Positions 13,273 through 23,497 of a stretch of DNA of 64,000 bases are shown here, piece after piece. The translations under genes and the position numbers were made by a program. Where the stretch lies: the NCBI GenBank assembly GCA_026119935.1, contig JALRMH010000001.1:1116001-1180000 (forward strand), given 5' to 3'. Under the pieces are notes generated by a model. The model saw nothing but the letters and a program-made list of their open reading frames with translations. It was not told where the DNA came from and searched no databases. The number at the start of each line of letters is the position of its first letter. Positions within the stretch are counted from its first letter, which is position 1. This stretch comes from Endothia cerciana. Lineage: Eukaryota > Ascomycota > Sordariomycetes > Diaporthales > Cryphonectriaceae.

Positions 13273-14114
13273 GCATTGAGTTCCTCCGCAGTACACATGG
13301 CCTGGTTCATGACAATGGACGCATATACTCTCCGGCGGAATATTGCATGGCAGCGGCCTCAGGCTCGTGGTCACCATGCTCTTCCGTCCCGCCTCGAGTT
13401 TGTACATTATTACCCTCTCAAGTAACCGTGGATTTAGGTTGCGACGGGAGATTTGTTGTCAAGGTGGCTACGTGGGTAGTAATATGGGTACTGGTAATTC
13501 TTGCTCTCTTCAGCCTCGCAATACTATATATGCTAGCGAGGCTATCATGATATCATCTGGTCTTACAGCTCCCTCCTCGAGATGCACCCGGAGAGGTTTG
13601 GAGGTGGAGAAGCGGGAGAACCATTTCGAGATATATACGAAAATGAAGAAAACGCAGAAGACAAGAGAATCACATGACATATTAATGGGGGATCGCTTGT
13701 CAGGGATTTTAATGTCAGCACGGACAATTCGATCGGCACATAAAACTACATCGCGTAGGGCTGGGGTTTAGTCTAATTCGCTCCTGGGAAATTCAAGCAG
13801 ACATCCCGGACTGAGTCATCCTGACTACATAGGAAGACTAGCCGCGTTTGGTACGCCGTGATGAGATTCACAGAAGGTTGTGAAGTGCCACGCAACCTCC
13901 ATGAATTCTACACTCATCTCCACATCTATAAGTATGAACAGTCATTCCCCCCTCTTTGGATGATTCATTCTACTATCCACGTTCGAGACTATTCTTTTCC
14001 GCGCCCCGGAGTGACAAAGCCAATCAACTCCCAGCCAATTGGTCGAGCCTCAAGGCGAACACTGGGTTGATATACCGCCACATCACAAGAACCTTTACGT
14101 TTCGCACCTACAAA
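13273..14114. other. intergenic region, no firm gene
   Basis: An ORF overlapping the HET gene stop (to 13550) ends in a hydrophobic stretch but has no good start or known pattern. It is not called. Confidence 0.4.
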
Positions 14115-14399
14115 ATGCAGCTGAACAGCTTTCCAAGGACATACGGGGTGACCCCACCGCCCCATCAGCCATCCTCGTCGAATAAGCCGACCACCTCTAC
14201 CGCCACATCCTCCGCCGCCTCCGTGTATACCGAATATTCCTACGAGAAAGTGCCCGAGACACAAACCAAGCCCAAGCGATCCCTCAGGGAAAAGGTGATG
14301 GGTGTAATCAAGGACCTCGGGCACCCTCCCTGCGACGACAGGCAGAATGAGGTTGCGAATGCCGGCCGCCTCGCCAGTATGCCTCCATCACGAACCTAA
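14115..14399 (+). CDS. small Ser/Thr/Pro-rich protein of unknown function
   Basis: This is a single-exon ORF of 94 aa. The ATG lies in a good fungal context (CTACAAAATGC). The first two thirds are rich in Ser, Thr and Pro. A basic helix-like segment follows (PKRSLREKVMGVIKDLG), then a short polar tail. Small fungal proteins with a similar disordered front and a basic LREKV..VIKDLG helix are familiar as uncharacterised conserved proteins, but no function is known. The reading frame is open further upstream (ATG at 13956), but that segment looks like untranslated leader. There is no signal peptide or membrane segment. Confidence 0.5.
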   Translation: MQLNSFPRTYGVTPPPHQPSSSNKPTTSTATSSAASVYTEYSYEKVPETQTKPKRSLREKVMGVIKDLGHPPCDDRQNEVANAGRLASMPPSRT

Positions 14400-15638
14400 A
14401 CCGGCCACGCCGAATGATTTCTACAGCAATTGATCTTGAGCTTCGGAGCACGGATGGTGTCTGTGGAAATTCTGGTACCTTAGGCTGTGCGGCTTATTTT
14501 GGCCCATGGATGAGCCATGGACGAACCTGTCGTCCCTGGCTGCACCCGCTGATTCTCCGTCATGAATTGAACACACAAGAGGGCCAGAGGGCACCGAAGA
14601 GGACACAAGGGAGAAGAAGAAGAAGAAGAAGAAAAAACGGCGAGAAGCGACAAAAGGAAGAGACCTAGCCGGTAGATCAAGGGGGGAGAGAACCTAGTCA
14701 CAGTTCACATAAGGTATCTAAGATACTCGAATATAAGTCTTGTCTGAGAAAGTCTTCTGGGACATTGAACACAAGAATCGGCGCTCAATCGTCTCCATCG
14801 CGCTGACTTCCTGAACTCGCCGACTGCTGACGTAAACCCATAATTTTTTTGGATTGAGAATCGCTCCAGTAAGCCCTTCAAATCTGTCAGCCCTTGATGC
14901 AGCCCGGCCTCTTCTCTCAGACCAGCCGTGCTCTTGGAAGCCAAGACCAGGTAAATTAGCTTGAGGCAAGGTTATAGACGGGATCACCCAGTATAGCTCC
15001 TCCCCGACTTTCCCAACTCACTCCGGCATCTGTCAAGGCCCATCGTACGCATTTGGAAGTCTGCCCTGCAGCTATCTGATCATAGGCGTTCTTCCGATCG
15101 AAACGCTTCGAATCTTACGGTTTGGGTGAGTAATTACTAATTCTCCAGCTCCAGAATCGCAGCTGGGTGCTGGGTGGGCAGATTTCGTCATCGCCTCCAC
15201 CTTCCAGTACATGGCATCTCTTCTTCGTGCAAGCGAATGAAATAATAACCTTGACGTAACAGAAATAAAATATAAAATAAAATAAAAAACAAAAAATTGC
15301 CATATTCGGCACTCCAAGTTTAATGTCGAGTATCATGACCGCAGCACCGGTGGCATGGCTTATAAACATTCCCTGCACGACAAATGCTGGCTCTGCTGCA
15401 CCCTGGAGATGGCACGGCATCTACCTGTTGCGGAAATATCCGGGACTTTTCTCGTCATCACATCACCAGTTCCACCAGTCTGGTATAAAGGGCCATGAGG
15501 GTACCCGCGAGCGATGCCATGGCCAGGGTCCAAAGCGGCCGACCTCATCGCCTGCGCATCCTGATCAACGACCTCGAAAGCCTCTCATACGTCTTGTCAA
15601 CGTGGACCTAAAAGTCGACTCAAGGCTCTCGCAAACTT
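14400..15638. other. intergenic region, no gene seen
   Basis: It contains a (GAA)n-like run near 14613-14633 and an A-rich stretch near 15265-15300. No ORF has a convincing composition. Confidence 0.5.
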
Positions 15639-16808
15639 ATGGCACGCTCATCTACGCACACGACAATCACTACCATGGAAATGACCTCCTCTGTCCCAGC
15701 CAAACACCGCGCGGTGGTTATCGTCCGGCCCCGCGCGCCCCTCGAGATCCTCGAGGTCGACACCGTCCCGCCCGCCGAGGGCGAGATCCTCGTCCACGTC
15801 CGATGGACCGCATCCACGCCCCTCAACTTGCACAACGCCGACGGCGGGCTGCTCATCGAGCCCCCACACGTCATGAGCGGCTGCTTCGCCGGGACGGTCA
15901 CGGCAGTCGGCGACCTGTCGTCGGCTTCTCTGTCACAGGCCTCGCGGGACCTGAAGGTCGGCGATGAAGTCTTCGGGTTCGCGCACGCCACGCAGCAGCA
16001 GCGGCCCCAGCAGGAGTACATCACTATCCCTGCATACCTCTGCGGCAAGGTCCCCGCGAGTCTCAGCATGCAGGAGGCCGTCACGGTGCCGAGTAACTTT
16101 GTGACGGCGGTGCATGCAACCACAAAGGATCTGGGGCTGGCGCTGCCGTGGCCGGTGCCAGAGGGCTGGACGCCAGAGGAAGGGCACAGGGACGCGCCGA
16201 TCCTCGTCTGGGGCGCGGCGAGTAGTGTGGGACAGTATGCTCTGCAGATCCTCAAGTTCTGGGGCTATCGCAACGTCATTGGTGTTGCGAGCACGAGGCA
16301 TCACGCTTTTTTGAAGGGGTTAGGCGCAGGTGTGTGCTTCGACTATGGGCAGGAAGATGTCGTGGAGCAGATCATCGCGAAGGAGAGCAGCATTCCCAAC
16401 ATCATCGACTGTATCGGCTCTGTGGAGGGGACGCTTACGCCGCTGAGCAGGATTGCGGGCAGGGGCACGAAGGTTGCTGTCATGCTGCCTGTCATCATAT
16501 CGCATGCGAGCGCGACGCAGGCTCCGGAATATGAGATGGACGTGAGCAGGGTATTGGTGGGCCAGTGGGAGCAGGGCGTGGAGCTGCTGGGTGTGAGGAC
16601 GCATTTTTACACGGATAATGCATTCTTCAAATACCACCTGCAGCCGGAGATTATGCCGGAAATGCTGGCCAGGGGACTGATCCAGCCCAACAAGCAGCGG
16701 GTGGTGGAGGAAAAGACGTTGCTGGCGCGCGCGGAGAAGGCGTTGGCCTTGTTGAGGGATAGGCAGGTCAGCGGGGAGAAGCTTGTCTGGAGGGTCGCTG
16801 AGGAGTGA
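15639..16808 (+). CDS. medium-chain dehydrogenase/reductase, enoyl-reductase-like (ToxD type)
   Basis: This is a single exon of 389 aa. An in-frame ATG at 15675 (protein beginning MEMTSS, 377 aa) is an equally plausible start. The N-terminal half is the GroES-like fold: AVVIVRPRAPLEILEV, then a GDEVFGF loop. The nucleotide-binding half has the motif WGAASSVGQYALQILKFWG, which binds NAD(P)H in quinone- and enoyl-reductase-like members. The cysteine/histidine ligands of catalytic zinc are not evident, so this is probably a zinc-independent reductase. Relatives include fungal trans-acting enoyl reductases of polyketide pathways and many stand-alone members. No polyketide synthase is present here, so no pathway can be assigned. 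The substrate is unknown. Confidence 0.85.
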   Translation: MARSSTHTTITTMEMTSSVPAKHRAVVIVRPRAPLEILEVDTVPPAEGEILVHVRWTASTPLNLHNADGGLLIEPPHVMSGCFAGTVTAVGDLSSASLSQASRDLKVGDEVFGFAHATQQQRPQQEYITIPAYLCGKVPASLSMQEAVTVPSNFVTAVHATTKDLGLALPWPVPEGWTPEEGHRDAPILVWGAASSVGQYALQILKFWGYRNVIGVASTRHHAFLKGLGAGVCFDYGQEDVVEQIIAKESSIPNIIDCIGSVEGTLTPLSRIAGRGTKVAVMLPVIISHASATQAPEYEMDVSRVLVGQWEQGVELLGVRTHFYTDNAFFKYHLQPEIMPEMLARGLIQPNKQRVVEEKTLLARAEKALALLRDRQVSGEKLVWRVAEE

Positions 16809-17410
16809 GGCCAGGACGACAAATCGAGAAGGGAAGGAAACATAAGACGAGGAAGAGGAGAAGATGAAGAGGAGGAAGCAGCTGATGGTAATGGAGAAAG
16901 CAAAAGTAAAAGAGGTTTGGGGATATTCAGGCGTGCGGCGGGATGATGGGCGGTGGGCTCTATTTCGCTGGGACGTCAAAGGACGCCCTCTACCACCTGT
17001 AATTCAAGAAATGATTCTTAAAACCTGAGGAATTGATATGTACTGTCATTTGAATTCCACCAGCCCTCGGATATATTGCGGACAGGAAGTGAAAAAGGAA
17101 AAAAATCTCGCCCTTGAACAGGGGTCGGGGAGGGGGTCAACTTAGAAGGAAGTGTATGAATACAAAGAATAGACCCCGCTAAAGGTACAAGACCCAGCGG
17201 AGAAATATGCGGTAACTGCATATCGATGTAACATGCCTTTACCAGGTAAGCTCTATCAACGTTAACTCTCCTCCACCAGAGGCAGGAAATCAGCATGGCT
17301 TTGGCGCAGGGGCCAGAACACCCTTTACCACTCTGTGACTCGGACATCCGCCCGACAGGCTGATCCGTACATCGCTCGAACCATGAGACACTCACCAATA
17401 GACCACAAAC
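16809..17410. other. intergenic region upstream of mon1
   Basis: A purine-rich stretch lies near 16830-16880. Otherwise nothing is recognised. It probably holds the 3' end of the reductase transcript and the mon1 promoter. Confidence 0.5.
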
Positions 17411-19345
17411 ATGGTCCGAACCGACGACGGCGCCGGTCGCAGTGAGCTGCCCCCCGACAGCAACGGCCGTGCCGTACAAGTGGACGACGAGCCACCACCC
17501 CCTCTACCTCCTCGAAGAGCATCCGCCCAGCTCGCCGCAAAGCCCACCACCGCAATCACCCCGATAGACATACAGACCCTCTCCTTCCCCGATGGCTCGC
17601 GGGGGACCTTCGAAGGCGCAGCTGCCGAATCAGGCCCGCAGGCTGCGTCGAGGGCGTCCAGTGGGTACGCGACGCCCGTCGAGCTCGGCGGCTTCGTGCC
17701 CGGGTCCGCGTTGCCTGGCCGGTCGGGTGACGCTGGCGGCGGCGGCGGCGGCGACGACTCGGCCAGCGTGATGAGCTTCGCACCGACGATGCGGCCGCCG
17801 CCGGACCTCGCGAGTCTCGTGGCCGGGGAACTGAACAAGAAGAGTAGGGCCTGGGCGTTGCTGAGATCGCAGTCCGCGACTGTGCAGCCCTTCCAGAGGG
17901 CCAGACAATATGCGACCGACGGTCTCGGAAATTTCGAGGGCGAGTTCGAGGAAATACCGTCTGGGGGCGACCTGAACGACCAAGACGATGAGGTGAGACT
18001 CGCGCAGTGGAGGTCGAAGCTGAAGCACTACATGATCCTGTCGTCTGCTGGCAAACCAATATGGAGTCGTCACGGAGATCTGAGCTTGATCAACTCGTCC
18101 ATGGGTGTGGTGCAGACCATCATTTCCTTCTACGAAGGCATGCGGAATCCTCTGCAGGGTTTTACCGCCGGAAACGCCCGTTTCGTCGTGGCGACCGAGG
18201 GACCTCTCTACTTTGTGGCCATCAGCCGGCTTGGCGAGAGCGATATGCAGCTTCGAGACCAGCTGAAGGCTCTGTACATGCAAATCCTCTCGACTCTGAC
18301 ACTGCCGGCCCTCACGAAGATTTTCGTCAACAGGCCGTCGACCGACTTGCGAACCCCGCTGCAGGGGACTGAAGGTCTGCTATCATCTTTAGCAGACAGC
18401 TTCACGAAGGGGTCTCCGACTTCGATGCTGGGGGCTTTGGAGTGCCTGAGGATACGCAAGTCGCAGAGGCATGCTCTCAACAACGCATTCCTCAAGGGCA
18501 AAACGGAGAAGCTGCTGTACGGCCTCATTGTCGCTGGCGGCAAGCTAGTCAGCGTCATCCGACCGAGGCGGCATTCCCTTCACCCTAGCGATCTGCAGCT
18601 TATCTTCAATATGTTGTTCGAGTCCGGAGGCATCAAAGCCGGGGGCGGCGAGAACTGGATTCCTCTCTGCCTGCCGGCGTTCAACAGCAGTGGCTACTTG
18701 TACATGTACGTCAGCTTCTTTGACGAGCCACCGAGCGATGAGGCAGCACATGCTGCTGTTCCGTCCGAGGAACAGATTGCGATCATTCTGATCAGCCCGG
18801 ACAGAGAGTCCTTCTATGATCTGAAGGAGATGCGTGACAAGGTCGCCTCCAACCTCAAAAAGAACGGCCATCTCGAGATCATCAAGACAGCTGTCAAGGC
18901 GGGTCGGCCAAGGGTCACCTCCATCGCCCCAGGCAGCCAGATCAGCCATTTTCTGTATAAGTCTCGGGCTAATGTGCAGTTCTGCATGTCATCACTGGAG
19001 CCCTTCGCCAGCCCATCCATCAAATCACACGGCGGCGGGGGCGACGAGGACGAGGACGAGGCAGCACCACCAGGCGACGACGGCCTCGTCTCGCGCAGGC
19101 GCCTCATGACCCTCTACCACCAGCTCCACGCATCCGCACACGCCCGGCACTCGCACCTCAAGATCCTACACTGTGCCGGCCAGGATGCCACCAGCCTGGC
19201 GTGGATCACGGCCATCTTCGAGTTCTACTGCGTGGCGGGGCCGAACGTGTCACGCGCGATGATGACACAGGGCGCGAACAAGATTGCGCAGTGGGCAAAG
19301 AAGGAAGAGGAGCGTCTTTTCATTATCGGGGGCGGCGTGTTCTGA
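17411..19345 (+). CDS. mon1: vacuolar fusion protein MON1
   Basis: This is a single exon of 644 aa. After a disordered, glycine-containing front of about 190 residues comes the conserved longin-type region. It begins with KPIWSRHGDLSLINSSMGVV and continues with GNARFVVATEGPLYFVAISR, LPALTKIFVNRPSTDLRTPL, GLIVAGGKLVSVIRPRRHSL and WIPLCLPAFNSSGYLYMYVS. This series is characteristic of MON1. MON1 with CCZ1 forms the exchange factor that activates the Rab Ypt7/Rab7 on late endosomes, autophagosomes and vacuoles, so it acts in vacuole fusion and autophagy. The CCZ1 gene is not in this window. An acidic insert lies at about residues 541-556. The protein ends with the hydrophobic IIGGGVF, as the family often does. 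Length is within the usual fungal range. Confidence 0.95.
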   Translation: MVRTDDGAGRSELPPDSNGRAVQVDDEPPPPLPPRRASAQLAAKPTTAITPIDIQTLSFPDGSRGTFEGAAAESGPQAASRASSGYATPVELGGFVPGSALPGRSGDAGGGGGGDDSASVMSFAPTMRPPPDLASLVAGELNKKSRAWALLRSQSATVQPFQRARQYATDGLGNFEGEFEEIPSGGDLNDQDDEVRLAQWRSKLKHYMILSSAGKPIWSRHGDLSLINSSMGVVQTIISFYEGMRNPLQGFTAGNARFVVATEGPLYFVAISRLGESDMQLRDQLKALYMQILSTLTLPALTKIFVNRPSTDLRTPLQGTEGLLSSLADSFTKGSPTSMLGALECLRIRKSQRHALNNAFLKGKTEKLLYGLIVAGGKLVSVIRPRRHSLHPSDLQLIFNMLFESGGIKAGGGENWIPLCLPAFNSSGYLYMYVSFFDEPPSDEAAHAAVPSEEQIAIILISPDRESFYDLKEMRDKVASNLKKNGHLEIIKTAVKAGRPRVTSIAPGSQISHFLYKSRANVQFCMSSLEPFASPSIKSHGGGGDEDEDEAAPPGDDGLVSRRRLMTLYHQLHASAHARHSHLKILHCAGQDATSLAWITAIFEFYCVAGPNVSRAMMTQGANKIAQWAKKEEERLFIIGGGVF

Positions 19346-20219
19346 CAATAGAGATACCCCAGGCGGAGCAGCTCGAGGATAATAGTACATATATGACTTA
19401 GGCACCACTGGTTTTGGAGCGTTATAAGTACCGTAGACATCATTATGAACACGTAACGGTGGTGAGGTCCACCATATACCCTCATCGTGCTTCACTCGTG
19501 ATCCGTCAACAACTCCTCGCTCATCCTCCTCAAAAGCATCATCGTTGCCACTGACTCTTATCGACCTAATATTTTGGCAGGACAGAAACACACGGTCCTT
19601 TTTATTTGCTGACTGATCACGTCGCCCAAGACCAATGCCCGGCCTTGTAGTGCCAGGTATTTTGGAAGAAGCACTAGCGAAATGCTGTCGACGACAGGAG
19701 AGATCAAGATCAAGAAGAAGAAGCAAACCCCCGAAGAAGAAATCAAGGGCAACCCGAAAGAGATATTCGGTTCGCCTTATCCAGAAGAGAGAAGGATTGA
19801 GAGAACTCTCTAGGCTGGGGCAAAAATTGAGGGGATGTATGTCATGTGTATTCTGATGTGTATTACGTTGTGCGTCGATGGTCATCAACGACCCTTTCAC
19901 GAGACTGACCAACCTAGCATACTATCTTCCTACGCACGCTACGACCGCACTGTTTTCTAGACTTCTTCCTTTCTTTTTCGATCGCGTCCCTCCACTGATA
20001 TCGTAATTTGAAACAGAACCCAACGAGTCTTTCGGAGTCCAATATTATCCCGAAGAGGTTGTAGAGCCCCTGGCCTTCTTTGTTGAACCAAGTCTGTCCC
20101 CATTGAGTATTATCTCCAAGAAAGCAGAAAGCAAACCAGCTGAGATATTCGTGCCCCTGCCTCCTTCCTACCAACCAAGGCTCCTCCTAGTGAAAGGAGA
20201 AATACCACGTGTAACACGA
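19346..20219. other. intergenic region between convergent genes
   Basis: This lies between the 3' ends of mon1 (plus) and the disordered protein gene (minus). It contains an A/G-rich stretch near 19690-19760 and no gene. Confidence 0.5.
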
Positions 20220-23200
20220 TCACTCAACCTTCCGTTTTGCTTTGCCCCAAGTTCGAAGTCTATGTTTTGCACCCTTCATGAACTTTCCTAACTTGCTCCT
20301 GACATTCCACGTCGACACAGCCTTGTAGTGGTCTTTTGGCTGACTTGATGCCAATGGGTCTTTGTAGCTGCTTGTCGCTTGGCTCCCCACACTTGGCAGG
20401 GGGCCTCTGCCACCACTATGTCCATCACGAGAGCCGTTGCAGGAGGGCAATTGATGACGAGGGCGAGACTCTGTAAGCCGTGATTTGAGATTCGAAATCC
20501 GCTTTCTCAGTCCTCGTCGTGGCCTTGCAAAGCTATTGTCAGAGAAGAAACTCCGCATCTCGCATTCCACAGCTGATTCTGCCTGGGCCCTTGGTGAATG
20601 TAAGATATCCAACTGTGTATCGAGAGATGTACCTCTGGCGTCGTCACTGGCCGGAACTTGTTGGATTCTTGCCATAGGGGTGACGAGGACTGATGAGGAA
20701 GATGTCTGCTCCCGAGCATGAGATGCCAGTTGTCCTGTATGCATGGATTGGGTGCTCTGAATCGCAGCTTGTAGGCCCCTCGAACCGCTGAACAAGTCAA
20801 TTGGATGAGCCGAAGTGAGCTCCGAGACGGTACTGGATCTGTTGACCCCCGGTCGCCGCTTGATGGTACCGTTGTCGTCAGATGCCAGTGAGGCAAGAGT
20901 CGGACGAGACACCTTGATCGGTAGGCGTCGTTTGACTGGGGCAGTGGAATATTCTGATGTTGTCGATGGCTTATTCCCTGGGCTCATAGACACATTCGCG
21001 TCAGCATGTCCCGGAAGTGCATGCTTCGGATTCCAACGTTGATGCCCAGGAGCAAAAGACGCAGCATGCTTCAGCTTCAGCTTAGGTTTCCGGACTCCGC
21101 GGTCGAAGACATATGGGTCGAAGCCTTTCGACGCCTCTTTATCACGGCCTTGGGGCTCGATTGGGTCAATAAGGGACGATCGAGCGTCAGTGAGCTGCGA
21201 GATGTCAAGTGGCTCACACCCTACCGGCACCGATGTTGCTGCGAAAGGCGACTCCGGGGCAGGTGCGTACTCGGGCAGAGGTGGCAGTGCCTTCATCAAA
21301 TGAGGTATACTGTTCTTCACACGAAGCATCTTGATTGGGGAAATGGGCTGTGGTACCAAGGTCGGCCCGCTGCGGGTTGAGACCACTTGATACTGTTCCA
21401 GATCGTCCAGGGAAGCTGGGGTGTTGACCTGCATCTCGGTATAGTCCGTCTTATGCTGGCACAGCGACGACTTTCGAGGAGGCGCTGAATATTCTTGTTC
21501 GCTCTGGTATGTGGCTCGCCCGTGGTCTGAACCAGGATCTGATTTGGAACAAGGTAGAATGGGTTGCTCGACTTGGTCGGAGTCCTCCGGTCCAGGCGTC
21601 TGAATGTGCCTGTCGATGTACTTGACGAAGGATACCAAGTCGGACAGCCCAGAACTGAATGAGAAGAAGCGAGCATCTTTGCGGCCAGCGCTGTACCGGT
21701 GAGGGAGCGTTACTGAGGTACTGCTGTAAAGATCAGGCCTTGGAACGACGGTGGTCACAGGTTTGGACAGATCCTCCTGCTCCTGGACGAGCTTCGCAGA
21801 AGACACATCGTCCTTTGTACCATCGTCATGCCCATAGACAACCGAAACTTTGTCATTACAGACCCCCCGCTTCGATATTGGCATGTTGATGTGCAAGCCA
21901 GGGGTCTCGGACTCGAGTGGACTTTCGACTGTCGACACCTCAGATGCCAAGCTCATGGCGACTGGCTCCACGGTACAAGCTTGATCACCGAGTCGGCTTC
22001 CTCCGTCAGCATCACGATGGTCATCAAAGGCCGGATCTGAGAGATATGAGTCCTCCATGGTTTGATGAAGCGTGGGCAGCACAGGACTAGACGCCAGAGC
22101 CCCGTCGGCCATACCATAGAAAGAAGGCTGCGTGACAGTGTCCCTTTGGTTCAACTGTGACACGGGGCGGTACGCATCGCTGTCGTAGTCATCGTCGTCA
22201 GCACAAGACTCGATCATGGTCGCCCGCCGCAGGAAGTCAATGACACGTTCCGCGTCGTCATCAGCAGTATCGGGATCAGTATCACAGCCGTCCTCCGCGA
22301 TTCCTGGGTTGAAGGAATTGGAGATACGCCTCGGAGTCGGAGCGATCGGGTAGTCTCGAGGTGGTTCTACGACAACATCTTCGAAATCTTCGCTGTAGTC
22401 GTAGAATATGGGTGCTCGCGGAGGCGGTGAAAATTTGGGTGTCTGCGGGGGAGCGCATCCATATCTTCGGTTCGTTGAAGTCAGGCTCAATGTCCCCATA
22501 CTGTGGCCTGACGACCCGCTCCCCAACCTCTCCCTCGGTCTCAGGCCCCAGGGGTGGAGGTTGTCTGGCAAGGGGGGTCGGCGGGAGGGTGGAGGTTGGT
22601 GACAGCGAGATGGGCCGCGATCGTCAGAAAGAGAGCGCGTGGATTGGTTGACGCCGCATCTCACAGACAGAGGCATTGGTAGACCCCTCGTGGTTTTGTG
22701 AGGGAACAGCATCTTGTGGGGATGATGTGTTGTTCTCTGTTGACATAGGTCAGTAGTAGCGACAGGACACGCCTTTGCGAGGCACTTACCTGTGGGACCC
22801 GGGCGATCTCGACCATCCTGCTGTAGTCCACAAGTCCGTTTTCTGTCAAGGCAGGTGAGGAAGGGCGGATACCGGGGCGCGGTAGACGAGTTGGATATGG
22901 ATAAGGAGACCGGGGCCTCTGGCCTCGTGCGTGGAAGTCGTGGTGAGGCTGCTGGATGCCAGGGTTGCGAGGCATGGCGTAGCTCTTGGACCCGCAAGTT
23001 GTCATCGAGTATGATCGTTGTCCATTGTCATCCCACGGGGGGGAGAACGTACCCGACACGGACTTGCTACTGCTTTGATTCTCAGAACCGTACATTGAGA
23101 TTATCTCCGAGGTGCTGTCGCGGTAGGAGGGCAGCTTTCTGCGATCATCCTGCCCAGAAGGTCTGTCACAGCTGCGTGAGAATGGCCGTGGGGGTTGGCG

Positions 23201-23497
23201 CAAGTCTCCCAGGCTGGCTCGGGGTCGCAAAGAAGTAGTTCTGCCGGCATGGATGGAGAATATCCCAATGTTGCCAGTCTCTGTTGTCTTCCTCAGCATG
23301 CCATCAGCCGAGGCTGCAGGGTCGAGAAAGGTGTGCTCCCTGATGCTTCGAAGGGGCTTGAACGGTGGCAGGTAGTGACCAGGATCGGAGCTTGCTTGTC
23401 CTTGGGCGCCATATGAGCTGTTGAGGGCGCCATATGAGCTGTTGAGGGCGCCATGGCTGGCACAGCGCCTGGCAACGCGTGCGTCATCGTGGCTCAT
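20220..23497 (-). CDS. long disordered protein with basic C-terminus, unknown function
   Basis: The model has two exons on the minus strand, 23497-22790 and 22736-20220, giving about 1074 aa. The 53-nt intron has a GTAAGT donor and CAACAG acceptor and is in phase 0. The protein is rich in Ser, Pro, Asp and Arg with no recognisable domain. Acidic patches (for example CADDDDYDSDAY) alternate with proline-rich stretches. It ends in a strongly basic segment (KLGKFMKGAKHRLRTWGKAKRKVE region). Both exons hold long open frames in an otherwise stop-rich background, supporting a real gene. The first 30 residues carry a tandem duplication of a seven-residue unit (see the repeat entry). The start is the first ATG of the open frame and is not otherwise supported. 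No function is proposed. Confidence 0.7.
23404..23452. repeat. 21-bp tandem duplication inside a coding exon
   Basis: The 21-bp unit at 23404-23424 is repeated exactly at 23425-23445, and a third partial copy continues to 23452. It keeps the frame of the minus-strand gene and duplicates the peptide unit GALNSSY. Confidence 0.9.

Noticed and set aside
13269..13550. ORF with a C-terminal hydrophobic segment after the HET gene
   Set aside because: It has no ATG at its start, overlaps the HET stop codon, and its composition is not protein-like.
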